NCBI GenBank assembly: GCA_037951165.1
Contig: JBBDHG010000019.1
Location: forward strand, 10,181,501-10,245,500
Direction: 5' to 3'
Origin: Lophius americanus
Taxonomy: Eukaryota; Chordata; Actinopteri; Lophiiformes; Lophiidae
Length of the DNA stretch: 64,000 nucleotides
The notes under the pieces are model-generated. The model searched no databases. It was not told where the DNA came from and worked only from the letters and a program-made list of their open reading frames with translations. Position numbers and translations under genes: made by a program. Position 1 is the stretch's first letter, and each line of letters opens with the position of its first letter. Positions 1 to 11,794 of this stretch are shown piece by piece.

Positions 1-2085
1 ACCTGATCAGTTGATGAGTACCGTTTTCTTTCTAATTATATATTCATTCCATCATTTATTTTTTCCGTCCCTTACATTTTAGAACATGAGATATGCGTAA
101 AATGTGATTTATCTCAGAAAATAGCGGCATATTTATAATAAATAATAATAATAACATTAATTCACAAAACATTAATTCATAACGATTCATAATTCGATTT
201 GCATTCTGAAATAGAATCAGAGTTATTCTATTGTCCATTGATTAATTACGACATGATAGCAACTGAAACTGCTTTTCAGAAGAGGACAGAAGCAGCTGTG
301 TGCAAGCGTATGCATGTGCGCATGCGTGCAAGCGTGTGACTTGTGCGTGTTTGAGGGCGTGTGTGTGTGTGTGCGTGTGGTTTTAGGAGGCAGCGTGGAG
401 TGATTTGATATTGAGTGTGGATGTAACCGGCACTCGTATCTCTAATGAAAAGGTCCCATGGTGAAGCTGAGGCGATAGGAATCTACCAACTGGTCAATGC
501 TAGGCCCAGGAGTCAATAACAAACCATCCACGTGCGCGTGGTCGACGTCATCACATACCTGACATCACCACAGCAGACCATGACAGGGATGTTGTTGCCA
601 TTTTCCCCCAATCCACAAATTGCAGTTTGGGAACCTCTTAATCTACCCATTATTCCAACAAGTGCGCTCTCCTCAGTGAATCAGAAGACTTATATTTAAT
701 CTGCCAAAGTTTCATTTATCTTATCCTGGCATCATCTTATCTTAATTAATGGAATTATGGAAGTTGTTTGATCTGATTTTATAATCACCTCAGACTTCCA
801 TCCCGCGCGTGTCCCTGGTCACATGACAGAAATACGAACGGTAAAGTTTTGTCTCACCTATGCGCTATTACTTAATGCCGTTTTCTTCTCAGCTGTTGCT
901 CAGCCGACTCTTCCCCTCTGCTCTCCATCCAGAAACCTCGACAGCCGCACTCCCAACACTTCATTTCAGTGCCGTACCAACTTCTCACCTGGACGCTTGT
1001 CACTGCGCTCTCCTGTCGTCAGCGGCTCACACCGTTAATCCAGAACGGCAGGCTTTTACATTTTCCATTGATTATTGTAATACATTTATTTACCTGAGTT
1101 AGAAATGTATTATGGTTTCAGGAGCGGGCGAAAATAAAAAACATTTAATATTTATTCCAGATTAAATTATAAACACATGCTGCACTTTGGTTATACAGAC
1201 ATTTATATGTCCAAATTAATCAAATTGTGTTGATTAAATGATTTTCTAACCAAATTTGTTTCAAAGTCTGATTTTTATTTCGTTATTATTTATAATAGTG
1301 TGGCTAAATTATTTGGCATGCAGCCTATGTTCTCTTATTCCCAAACACTTGTAAAATTCATATTTTAAAATATGCTGACTTAAAAATAATAATAATCAAA
1401 TTGGGGCTATTTAAATAACCCGGGACCTTTAATTATACACTTGATGTAAATTCCTGCTTCTAAAATATCGGTTCTAACTTTTATTATTATGAACTTAGAT
1501 CGGATTTATCTAAATTGATGCGGTCAGTGTCTTTCCCGTCTCAGAGTTACAGCCTGGATTTTTTATTTATTTTTTCGCTTACTTTAAATAAAAAGAATTC
1601 TCGTGGTAGCCTCTGCAGGCTGGATGGGTATTTTAAGAGCAATTTTCATTAACGGGAAAAGATAGGCTACTTTCTGCAGAGAGTCGTTGCAGCACCGTGA
1701 TGAAGTGACAAAATTAAAATCCGAGTTTGGAGATCCCGATAGATAAACGAGTCACGAGGACAAAGTTGTGCAGACTCTGTGCACTCTGGCGCCATCCTTC
1801 CTCCAGCTGCGGGACCAGCGCCGCTCTCCTTCCCCACACTCTCACAACTCTGCGTTCTATGGCCGCCCTGCGTGTCTGTCAAAGTGAGGAGGACGAAAAA
1901 AAACTATTTCAGGAGAAAAATGTGAGCGATATTTGTGTGAGTAGGCGGGCTGGTCGTGAAGGGAACAATCGGGTTGACTTTGCCAGGGAGCCACCTCAAA
2001 GCATATCGGGTTACTTGAGTGACAGCGTAACCATGGTAAATAATTTTGACTAGGCTATTGTCTTATCCTCACCATCCCCGGGTCA
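1..2085. other. six2 upstream intergenic DNA
   Basis: No gene is recognisable here. The DNA is mostly AT-rich with a short GT-rich stretch around 300-380. A unique, mixed-composition block at about 425-830 contains a CRE-like core GACGTCA at 544-550, next to a SalI-type palindrome GTCGAC, and could be a distal promoter element or enhancer of six2. Small open frames in this stretch lack any family resemblance and look like chance. In other vertebrates the next gene on this side of SIX2 is SRBD1, which is not reached. Confidence 0.6.
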
Positions 2086-2090
2086 GATAA

Positions 2091-2114
2091 CCGACCAATC
2101 ACAGTTCATATAAT
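2091..2114 (+). promoter_or_regulatory. six2: Candidate six2 core promoter (CCAAT + TATA-like)
   Basis: A CCAAT pentamer lies at 2095-2099 and a TATA-like CATATAAT at 2107-2114. If the TATA-like element is used, transcription would start near 2138-2145 and give a leader of about 310 nt before the start codon. The spacing between CCAAT and TATA is unusually short, so one of the two may be incidental. Prediction from motif and position only. Confidence 0.4.
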
Positions 2115-2183
2115 CGCTTGTCTTGCCAGCTTAGAATAATATTATTAAAACCAGCCAGCGAGCCCGGTCTCCGGGAGAAGGTT

Positions 2184-2383
2184 ATGTTAAAACGGCAAAG
2201 GTGCAGAAGGACGGTGGAACTTTCTCTCTCTCACCAACTTATGAGGATTTGTCGCTCGTGGTTTTGAATGGCTGAATGGACTTGAGTTTATTCCACAATA
2301 CGCACTTGGATATTTGTGCTGTGCTAAGTTTTAACGCATTATCGTGGGGACTCTTTTCCGCTCGTGGACTTTACCCGTTTTGA
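2184..2383 (+). other. six2: uORF-containing five-prime leader of six2
   Basis: If the leader begins near 2140, it holds several upstream AUGs. One uORF runs 2184-2267 (27 codons plus stop), a five-codon one starts at 2269, and a third runs 2276-2383 (35 codons plus stop). All terminate before the six2 AUG at 2455. Multiple uORFs usually lower translation of the main frame; here that is inference, because the transcription start is not known. Confidence 0.35.
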
Positions 2384-2454
2384 TTTAATGTGAGACTGAA
2401 GGGGGGACGTGGAAGTAAGGCACAATCTAATCTGTATTGATTTACGTTGTCGCC

Positions 2455-4472
2455 ATGTCCATGCTTCCAACGTTTGGTTTTACGCAGGAACAAGTGGCGT
2501 GTGTTTGCGAAGTCCTCCAACAAGGGGGGAACATTGAGCGGCTGGGGCGCTTCCTCTGGTCCCTCCCGGCGTGCGAACACCTCCACAAAAACGAGAGCGT
2601 CCTCAAAGCGAAAGCCGTGGTTGCCTTCCACCGGGGGAACTTCCGAGAGCTCTACAAGATCCTAGAGAGCCACCAGTTCTCGCCACACAACCACCCGAAG
2701 CTGCAGCAGCTGTGGCTGAAGGCGCACTACATCGAGGCGGAGAAGCTGAGAGGCCGCCCGCTCGGCGCGGTGGGGAAGTACCGCGTCCGGAGAAAGTTCC
2801 CGTTGCCCCGCTCCATCTGGGACGGAGAGGAGACAAGCTATTGTTTCAAGGAGAAGAGCAGGAGCGTTCTCCGGGAGTGGTACACCCACAATCCTTACCC
2901 ATCTCCGCGGGAGAAACGGGAGCTGGCTGAAGCCACGGGACTCACCACCACACAGGTCAGCAACTGGTTCAAGAACCGGCGGCAGCGGGACCGAGCAGCG
3001 GAGGCGAAGGAAAGGTAGGAGTATAAAGCCTCTGTAGACGTAACGCCGAATCGTGCAGGCGTTTGCGTTCTTAAACTTGACTGCAAACAAAAATAGAAAA
3101 CATTCAAATCAGGCAAAAACAACCAGTTTTTCCAAGCGTCTATGTCACACACCATTTCTGGTTATTTATTACTGACCCTTGTAATTGTTAAACCTTTACT
3201 TTCCGTCATAATTTAAGGTTTGAAGCCCAGAAGACGATATACATGTATAGATATGCAAACTGTTGGTTTGCGCGTGTTTGATAACTGTTGCAGGCCGTGC
3301 GTAATATTTCAAAACATAAAATAGACTCGTTTTCAGGCAAATAATGTTACAATGTCGAATTAAGGTGGCTGTTAGGTTTTAATCACACATATGAAATGTC
3401 ACTTCCACCTCAAGATTATGATGATGCGGCAAATTACTCTCATATCAGCACAGTTTAAATTGCATTAGTACTTTGTGCTTTTCTAAGTTTGGAGACTGAA
3501 CCGGCAGGCGTGTGGAGAGGTTGAGAGACGTGTTTCAGTCAGGTGTTTGCTGGCTCGGTGTCTTCTTTCACCCTCTGGCCACTAATTCGGCCTGAAAGCT
3601 GAACGTAAATCATGTCGTTCCTCTGAGAAAAAAACCTGGTCACACACAGACGGCAAACAAATGAACTGTGCCGTACGCAACGAGACACGTTCCCAACAAT
3701 AAGAAATGTCATTTACACACTTTGACGGGCGGCTGCACCACAGGTCACTGCCGAAAATCACTTGCTACAACTTATTCAAGCTTCAACAGTCAAATTGATT
3801 AATGATCTTAAGTCAGTGCTCGCGGGTGAACGGAGCCACAGCTTCTAATTAAGCCAGTGACTTAACTATTGTTTGCATTTTGCCACCCGTGCGGATGAAG
3901 GTTCTCCTGATTGACGCGCAAATAAAGCATCAGACTAAGATTCTGTTCTTTTCTATAACATTTTATATTGTTCAGTGAAATTTCTGTAAATATGCTGCAG
4001 TTTAATTCAATTCACAGTCATGAGGAAACATGTTTTTGAGTTTTTGTTTAGTGTGTGTGTAAAGCGCTCCTTCAATATATTTTACATTCTATAACGATCA
4101 AATAAAAATATTTTGATTGCAGATTTTTATATTTATGAAATCTAATCTGGTATTTCGCTTCGCAGAGAGAACAACGAGAACAGCAATAGTCACAACCCCT
4201 TGACTTCTTCCATGAATGGAAATAAATCTCTTTTGGGGAGCTCGGACGACGATAAGTCTCCATCGGGGACACCGGATCACACTTCTGCGAGCCCAGCTCT
4301 GCTTCTCGGCTCGAACCCAGGTTTACAGTCCCTCCACGGCCTCGCGCCCCCGCCGGGACCCAGCGCCATCCCGGTACCAAGTGGTGCAGACTCGGTGCAC
4401 CATCACCACTCATTGCACCACGACACCATACTGAACCCTATGTCTTCTAATCTAGTGGACCTTGGCTCTTAA
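2455..4472 (+). CDS. six2: Homeobox protein Six2 (two coding exons)
   Basis: DNA-binding transcription factor of the SIX1/SIX2 class, nuclear, acting with EYA co-activators; in vertebrates it maintains mesenchymal progenitors (kidney, craniofacial). Coding exon 1 is 2455-3014 and exon 2 is 4166-4472, joined by AAAG/GTAGGA and CGCAG/AGAG, which restore the split Arg187 codon. The product is 288 residues. The SIX domain spans about residues 9-119 and the homeodomain about 124-183, with recognition helix NWFKNRRQR at 170-178. The tail begins ENNENSNSHNPL, carries LGSSDDDKSPSGTPDH and ends ILNPMSSNLVDLGS, which distinguishes Six2 from Six1. The ATG at 2455 gives the family N-terminus MSMLPTFGFT; an in-frame upstream ATG at 2437 would add six residues not found in the family. 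It is convergent with six3. The teleost paralogue letter (six2a or six2b) cannot be settled from this sequence; synteny with a six3a-like neighbour favours six2a. Confidence 0.97.
3015..4165 (+). other. six2: six2 intron
   Basis: The single coding intron is 1,151 bp with GT...AG ends. It falls right after the homeodomain, the conserved position for SIX1/SIX2 genes. The interior is unique sequence of mixed composition with no repeat recognised; a block around 3480-3920 looks less AT-rich and could carry regulatory sites, but nothing specific is identifiable. Confidence 0.9.
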
Positions 4473-5400
4473 AAAATCGAACAGAAGGGGACATAGAGCA
4501 TCGATTTTTTATTTTTTTATTTTTTTGAGAAGTGTTTTGCAGGGTGACGTGAGGCAAGCTTCAAGCAAGATGCAAAGCATTCAGATTAAAACACTGCAAA
4601 AACGACAAACCATTTAGCTCCACATTCACCTTTAAAGATGTGGAAATAATCTGCCAGAAGATGCAGCAAAGCCTCATCTTTTCCCCCAAATTAAACTTCT
4701 TCTTCTCGGTTCTGGAATTTCCCAGAGACAAGACACGGCACTTCTCCAACTTCCCATCCAATTATGGTCATATTTTCTCTGAAGCTCGATTAAGGAAAAT
4801 ATAATTCCAAAGATGTTATGGCTTGTTAAGACTGATCATTTATGCAGTGCTGGGGGAGAACAAAAGTAAGTGAGGCGATATAGGTAGGTCGTTTAAGGTA
4901 AAAAAAAAAAAGAAAGAAAATGAATAAAAAAATAAATAAAAAAGTATTACCGGACTGTGATAACGTAACATGTTATATTGTTAAAAACAATAACAATGAA
5001 ATGTCTTAATTATTGTTATTATTACCGTTGTTATTTTAGGGGTTCACATGTATCAGCAGACTATAGGCACAGAGTCAAAGACACCCCATCGCCTTTTGTT
5101 TACATACAGGGTTTTCCAAGAGAGCCATAAGCAGTTTTTCTTTTTGTCGTCTTTTTTGGGGGTTTGTTTGGATGATGGGGGGAGGCCTGTGATATTTCCA
5201 TTTGTTTTTTATAAAAGCCGTGATGAGATGAAATATCTTAACCTCTTGATGTTGCATTGTTTCATTTGGGAAGAGACTGCATGTAAACTTTGCGCTAAGT
5301 GACGCAACGTAAAGAGGGCTACATATAGTTTCATATATCCTTTACAATAAAATTAAAAAAAAAGCCTTTACAATAAAAAAAATTTAAAAAAATCCACGAA
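4473..5400 (+). other. six2: six2 three-prime UTR and polyadenylation region
   Basis: After the TAA stop the sequence turns T-rich and then A-rich. AATAAA signals occur at 4923-4928, 4931-4936 and 4935-4940, giving a likely 3' UTR of roughly 470 nt. Two further signals at 5346-5351 and 5372-5377 lie within a locally duplicated TTTACAATAAA motif and would give a longer form. Open frames seen here on both strands have no family resemblance. Confidence 0.55.
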
Positions 5401-6770
5401 TTCAAAGCGAGGATTCATTCTGAATGGTTCTTGACTTTTTATTTTAATCAGAAATTCAATCTGTGTTTAGATTTTTTTTTTCTCTTGCTGGTTCCTCCAT
5501 TACTGGTCCAGTGTTTTTAAACAATTCGTGCTTGATGACATTTTCAAAATATTTATTGAAAGCAAATATTCCCGCAGCAGAACAGCTGTGGGCAAATATG
5601 CAAACTTGACACGTCACAGAGGCTTGTTGACTGGATAGTGTGTCTGCACTCTGCATTTTTGCATTTTTAATATGAGGATCTAAACGCCTAATTAGATGTG
5701 TTCCATCACTAGAACAATATGTTTATATCAAACTGCAGCTGTTTCCAAACAAGCTCAATATTTAGACTGTTCTTTTGAGTGCTGATAAACATTGAGCCAC
5801 CAACTTTGGGGAAAATGTATTATTGGATAGCATTATCTAAAATCAAGTTGTCTTGGCTTTTAACACAAATGTCTGCTGTTTAAGAGGAGCATTGAATGTC
5901 TGCCGGCTAGCACGAATAGCTAACCCGGGATTCCCAACCATCTAATCATACATGCTGCTACTTTGGTAAGTCATGAAGCAGGAAAACTGTTTTTTTCACA
6001 ATACGTGAATATATAGTTGAATTATAAATATGTCTAAAAATACAACAAAGAAAAGTCTGTAAATGCGAAAACAGGACAAGCAGATGCTGTGGTCTTTTAA
6101 ATTAGGTTAAAATTAGGAAAGAGGAAATAAAAGTTTTGAATAAATGATGGTCACTGAAAAAAGGTCAAAGTTCATTAAAGTTCCCTATTGGTCGGGAGAA
6201 AAACGGAGCTGCTGATTGGCTGTGTAAAAACAACAAAACCAGTAGAGATAGAGTGGCATGCGGCCATATCCTCAAACTGTAGGTAATTTAGGCGCTTTTC
6301 CAACCGACAACCTTGATGTTGAAGTCATGACATTTCATCTTTCTGCACTCGGCGAGGAGAACAAAAGCGTCGTCGTATTTAATGAAGAAACACACACACA
6401 CACACACTCGAGTGGGAACGAGCGTTGAAAGAAAACTTTTTATTTGCACAGCTTAATCCGCGCGCCACCTTTAGCAACCGAACCCTACCAGAGGAAGGTG
6501 TCCGAGATTTAGGGAATAAACGTTATCTGTTTTTCAAAGGTTATTTTCGTTAAAAGCTCTATAGGAATTCATAATTACGACATTTTTTACTTAGCAGGCT
6601 GCGAAAGCTTTACTTCATATCACAAGAATAATGGCACCATAGTTGCATCTCTTTGTTTGAACGTCTTATGTCAAAAGCCTTTAATCATGCATAAATCAGA
6701 ATCCACATTAAGACCAAGTGCGTCATAAAGCTTGCTCAGAGGTACAGGTGTTAAGCTGATTATTCAAAGT
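5401..6770. other. Intergenic DNA, no gene seen
   Basis: AT-rich unique DNA. A reverse-oriented CTCF-like core (AGGTGGCGC on the minus strand, 6462-6470) is present but its flank matches poorly. No open frame or repeat family is recognisable. Confidence 0.5.
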
Positions 6771-6779
6771 TAAACAACA

Positions 6780-7310
6780 GCGAAGGAATGTAATGAATTA
6801 TCTTGTAGGTCCTCATGGGGACCTTGTGTATCTGCAGATGTGAAGAATTAGCTCACCTTGTTAAGGGATAACTTCTGGCCCATGTAGGACAATTAAAACC
6901 CCACACTTTATTACTGACGAGGGCTTGAGTGTATATCAAACAGGCCTCGCGAGGAGGAGACATAACATGGCATATCACTCCTGCAGTCCCTCAAAAAAGG
7001 TGTGCTTCCGCACTCTCTTGTTTCCCATAAGGTCTTAAACGTGAACTTGAACTGGCGTTGTGGGTTCGCCATGTGCGCCCTGCAAGGAAAGGGAGGAGAA
7101 GCTGTAAACGCTGATTAGATTCTGTTCAAGTGACTTATGGGAACAATGGCAGCAGATGAATCTGGACAAACTGCCAGATAAAGTTGTGTATGGCACGAAT
7201 TAATCTGCAGGCCCTTTAATCGCCCATACATTCAACGCACAGACAGGAAACGTGTGATGAACAACTTTACGCGCCAGGCTTTCAGAAAGTTAAAGACATT
7301 TACCCGAGGA
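6780..7310. promoter_or_regulatory. Candidate conserved non-coding element (six2/six3 desert)
   Basis: A stretch of non-repetitive, balanced-composition DNA inside an AT-rich desert, with homeodomain-type cores such as TAATCTGCAGG and CTTTAATCG near 7201-7222 and GATTAG near 7114. Such blocks in Six-cluster deserts are often enhancers. I infer this from texture and motifs only; it needs a cross-species alignment. Confidence 0.25.
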
Positions 7311-8105
7311 GTGAAATCACGAAACAATCAGAAGGGATCTGGATTTAAACAAACAGTTGTTGTGACCTAAAATCTCCCTTTGATCCACGACTAATACAAC
7401 CGATGAAACAAATTATGTTAGATATTGTAAGATTAACACTGCGGACAGAAATTACAGGTGTGCTGCTAATTCAGTGTTCGATGGTATTTAATTGCTATAA
7501 AAAAATCAGGAATTTGTATAAGTCAAATACGCACGTGACAGTTTCTGTTAATGATTCAAGTAGGTAATTATAATCAATGCGATTTTATATGCAATGAACG
7601 TGTACTAAACCATACAGTCTTCATTACATAATTTCTCGCGTTGTGTGTTGGCCTTTTCCTTTTTTATAAAATAGCAGCAACACATATTTCGCTATTTTAC
7701 TCATCAGCTCATGGAGATGCAATTAAACCATTAGTTAAATTTGTATATTTAAATTGTAACTGTAATTTCATTTTCTTTCTTCTGTTTATTGGAAGGTGTT
7801 AGGTCTGGATCTCTTGAGCTCTACCATTTGCTCGTTAATTAGTTAGAAAATGTGTTAAAAGTACTTTTAATCCACTTGAAGAAATAGGTCCATTTTGTAT
7901 TAATGATGGGCAATTCTCTCAGGATGTATTCGCTGCAAAGTGCTCTAAAAATACAATATGCTTCGCTCATTTGAAAGTCAAAATTAGAATTGATTTAATT
8001 ATCTATATACTCTTCCTCATGTAGAGATCTCCACTTTTAATATTGAAAAATATATATTTGTATATGGTAATGGTAGCATATAGTGGATGGCTTCCGTGAA
8101 ATCCC
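7311..8105. other. Intergenic DNA, no gene seen
   Basis: AT-rich unique sequence leading into the AT microsatellite. No coding potential or recognisable repeat. Confidence 0.5.
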
Positions 8106-8107
8106 TA

Positions 8108-8110
<3 letters not shown>

Positions 8111-8175
<65 letters not shown>

Positions 8176-8190
8176 GGAGATCTGGCAGGA

Positions 8191-8244
<54 letters not shown>

Positions 8245-8251
8245 TATATAT

Positions 8252-8314
<63 letters not shown>

Positions 8315-8332
8315 TATATATGTTTTTAAATA
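8111..8332. repeat. Compound (AT)n microsatellite
   Basis: Long (AT)n runs at about 8111-8172 and 8192-8240 are separated by a 20-bp unique spacer. They are followed by TGTTTATATA units, another (AT)n run and again TGTTTATATA. Tyr/Ile-alternating open frames over it are artefacts of the repeat. Long AT tracts can extrude cruciforms and are often mis-assembled. Confidence 0.97.
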
Positions 8333-11160
8333 AAAATAAAATAAAAACAGCAATATTTTTTATGCAAAACATAATAGTGAAATTATCCGAAAATATTCGG
8401 TTTGCCAAAAATAATCTTAATATCTGTACATGTCTTTCCTCAGTTTATTTACTGCCCAAAAGTCCAAACAGTAAAAAGCTGTAAAATTTCAATGTTAGAA
8501 GTGAGAGAAAAAATTTAGAGTAATTCCCCTTCCTATTGAGTTTTTTTTATTCCTTCAGAAGAGTCGTTGCTGTTTACACAGAGTCACTGTCAACTCTGTC
8601 TAAAAACACACACTGATGGTGTTACATTTTGACATTACATCCTCGTTTTGTGTAAACGCCACATAGACCTCTGGTGACATGGGTTACATTTCAGCTATTG
8701 AGAGAGTTGCTGCAACTCAGTCCCCATGTAACACTTCTAAAAGTCTAGTTTGAACTCCATGCATTGTGGACACTGTTGAATTCAGCTCTCCTAGATTTAA
8801 ATTAAAGTTGCTGATTCTGCTTTGTGAAGATTCATCCAGTGTGGTCACATGCTCATTGTCCATGGGGCTCAAAGACACCCCAGAGAAATGTCAGGTAAAT
8901 GGTTGTGATAATGTGGCGCATTATTAGGCCCAGTGGGTTAATTCTATCTTCCACTTAGACCTCCCTAGGGGAGTTCAAGGGTCATAGTTTTATAGTAGTA
9001 ACCTTGGTGTTGAGGGATTGACTTGGTCACAGACAATATATGTCAAACCACTGTCTTAGTTTAAAGAGGAAATCTTCCACAAAATAGGCAAATAATTCTA
9101 CAGGATACCAGACACGGCCTCAGCTCGATGTCAAAAATGAAAGGTTGGGTGTGTGAGCATGATTTAAGACTACCATAGATTACAAAATCCTTGAAAAAAA
9201 ATCAATGGCAGTGATTGTCAACAGTTGTCCCTTTTTTTTTCTTAGAGAGGTCGGAGAGCTGAGAACCATACAAAAATGTATTGACATTGAAAAGTGAAAA
9301 TGTTTGAGTCAGGCGGAGGAATATCAACTACTTACAACATAATTTAAATCACTTTTTTGACTCGGCGGCATGGGGAGGTGTGCACCACTTTTTTTCTGCT
9401 CTTGGTTGGATAAGCAGCTTAGTGTTTATTCCCTGATGTCATACTCTTTCTTTTACTGATCAACCTCAGATCTTGACAAACCTTTATTCAGCGCGGAGGT
9501 AACACCAAGGTTCATGTGATGTCATGTCAAGGTTCACGGATGACACTTTCCTCTTGAACAACAATAACACCGAAACTCTTCTTCGATCATCTGAAGATCT
9601 GCATCACCAAGAGGAGGAGACGCTTTCTGGTAAACAGCTTATCTGAAAGGTAAAATATAAAAATACACACAATTTCAGTATTTATTTTTCTATAACACAC
9701 TATATCATGTGGGTATTCCTGTCACAGGATCAATGAAACCTTGAATAAATAATTTAAAGGTTTAACATGCACTATTTGCTGTTTCAGAAGTGCACACTCA
9801 CAAAATACTGTTGAGTTTACTTAATCCAGTTCTCCCAACAGTTTTCACCAAACTGATTTGTGTTACATTTACATTTTACATGTTACATTTAGACACAAAT
9901 AACTGATTTATGTGAAAACATCATGTCTGTATTAGCAACTGCCACATAATCTGCTTAGATTCTAGGGCATTCTTAATGTACGGTCCATATTGAGTGATGT
10001 AATGTTACGTCGTGTCAAATAGAGCCGCTTTTGTGTCTGGAACAAGTTTTCAGTTTACACCTGCCAAAGAGGACTCAGTTTAAAAGTTAAGACAGACGTA
10101 TGTTAATCAGATCGGTTATAGGTTCATTTATTTAATCCAACAACTCAAAAAGTTTCATTTTTGGAGTGTAAAGAGTTGTTGTTTGAGAATTGTTCAGTGT
10201 TCATTCATGAAATAAGTATTTCTTGAATTAACCCAGAATCATCCAAGAATATTAGATAACATGTGCAGGCGCCATATAGGCTTACTTTTTAAACTGCCCT
10301 CTTTATACCATTAAATCTCCTGGTTGTCGTTCCTCGCAAGAAATACATCAGTAATGTGTGACAGAAAAAGACTAGTGAGCTGAGGGAGTTTTGTGCTCCA
10401 CCTAAATCTAACGTGGACGGAAATATAAATGAAAACGGTTCACTGATAGTCTCCTCTTGGCTGATTCAGGAAAGCTGATAGGGAAAACAGACTCACCGGT
10501 TTCAGGCATAGGTGAAGAGATAAGATTGTGGATTGTGTGAGGATCACCCATAATGCTGAAACAAAAATTCAACTAGTATGTAGATTTTATGACATAAATA
10601 CTTAATAAGTACTTTGGGGAAAGGTTCGATGTGATCAAACCGGAGGGCCAAACTTTCACGTGACAAACATTAAGAGTTTTCCCAGCTGGACTAGAATTTA
10701 CTGTGGTATAACTGTGGTTATATCAGCAAGATTTGTAAAGAAAGACATTTAAAACTATGCTCTATCATCTCATATATAATGCTTTAAACAACTTGATGAG
10801 TACAATTACCTGCATTTTCTTTGCATTTGGTGTTTCTTTTATTTTATCTTTGATCTCAGACATTGTATTACTAACATCAGTTCAGGGAATAAAATGCATT
10901 CTTTTGTAAAACTACAGGATTTCTTTCAAGATATTTGACTTTAACATATATATTACATAAATCTTCTCTCTCTGGTTTTTATTCAATTTTAAGACCCATG
11001 CGGTTAAACAAATTATCATGACTATTGATGAGCACATGGGTTTCAAACTCTCCTCGGCCAGTATGAGTTCTTGGTGAATCAGGTGTGTCTTATAAAATAG
11101 GATAAACGTTTGGGGGGTTTAGGAATCAGGAGGAGGGCGGGTGGATGGATGGTGTAGAGT
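8333..11160. other. Intergenic DNA, no gene seen
   Basis: Mixed AT-rich DNA without coding frames, splice-linked exons or repeat families that I recognise. Confidence 0.5.
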
Positions 11161-11216
11161 TACGGTCAAGAGAGCTAGAGAGAAGGAGAGGGAGAGAAGG
11201 AGAGAGAGAGAGGGAT
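11161..11216. repeat. GA-rich simple repeat
   Basis: Imperfect (GA)n/(GGAGA)n purine tract ending just before a chance open frame. Confidence 0.8.
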
Positions 11217-11757
11217 GACCGAGGACCAGGGGAGCACAACCATTAACACACTCCCTGTGTGCGGAGCGTGTACCCTTACCAAACACACACTTTCACAAAC
11301 ACATACGCACACTTTGGGTACCCTTTGCTTAAGTGAAAGGTCATCTGGAAGACCATTGCTGCGGTCCTCACATCTAAAAGCTGCAGTGAAAGAGTTAGTT
11401 TTAAACCTCAGTTGTATAAAATGTTTTTTTTAATAGTGTATAATATAATATGGCATTGAAAACAAGAACTTAACTTAAATCTCCTATTTCAATCCTCAAG
11501 CATAATATGCAATTACCACAATTGTTAAAACACATTTTAATTAGTTGATCATAACCATAAGGTCACTTTTCACTCCTAATCTATCAATAATTGTGAATAC
11601 CCAATCATAATCTTCTAATTACATTTTCTTTTTACTGATTCATTCTTTATTAGATGTTTAAGTTTTGGACAAATCCATAGATTAACACTCAGAGTGTTTG
11701 TCTGAGCTTATGATTCAAACGGTAAAGACAAAAAGGCTACAGTGTGAATGTGTACTG

Positions 11758-11762
<5 letters not shown>

Positions 11763-11790
<28 letters not shown>
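11763..11790. repeat. (GT)n microsatellite
   Basis: Uninterrupted GT dinucleotide run of about 14 units. Confidence 0.95.

Positions 11791-11794
<4 letters not shown>

Noticed and set aside
2437..2454. Six-residue N-terminal extension of Six2
   Set aside because: Family members start at MSMLPTFGFT; the ATG at 2455 fits that start.
2571..3155. Alternative-frame and antisense frames over six2 exon 1
   Set aside because: Shadows of GC-rich coding sequence; only the SIX/homeodomain frame has family similarity.
6462..6470. Reverse CTCF-like core AGGTGGCGC
   Set aside because: The core fits but the 5' part of the motif does not, and it is isolated; not strong enough to list as a site.
8083..8484. 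Tyr/Ile-alternating 133-codon frame
   Set aside because: Translation of an AT microsatellite.
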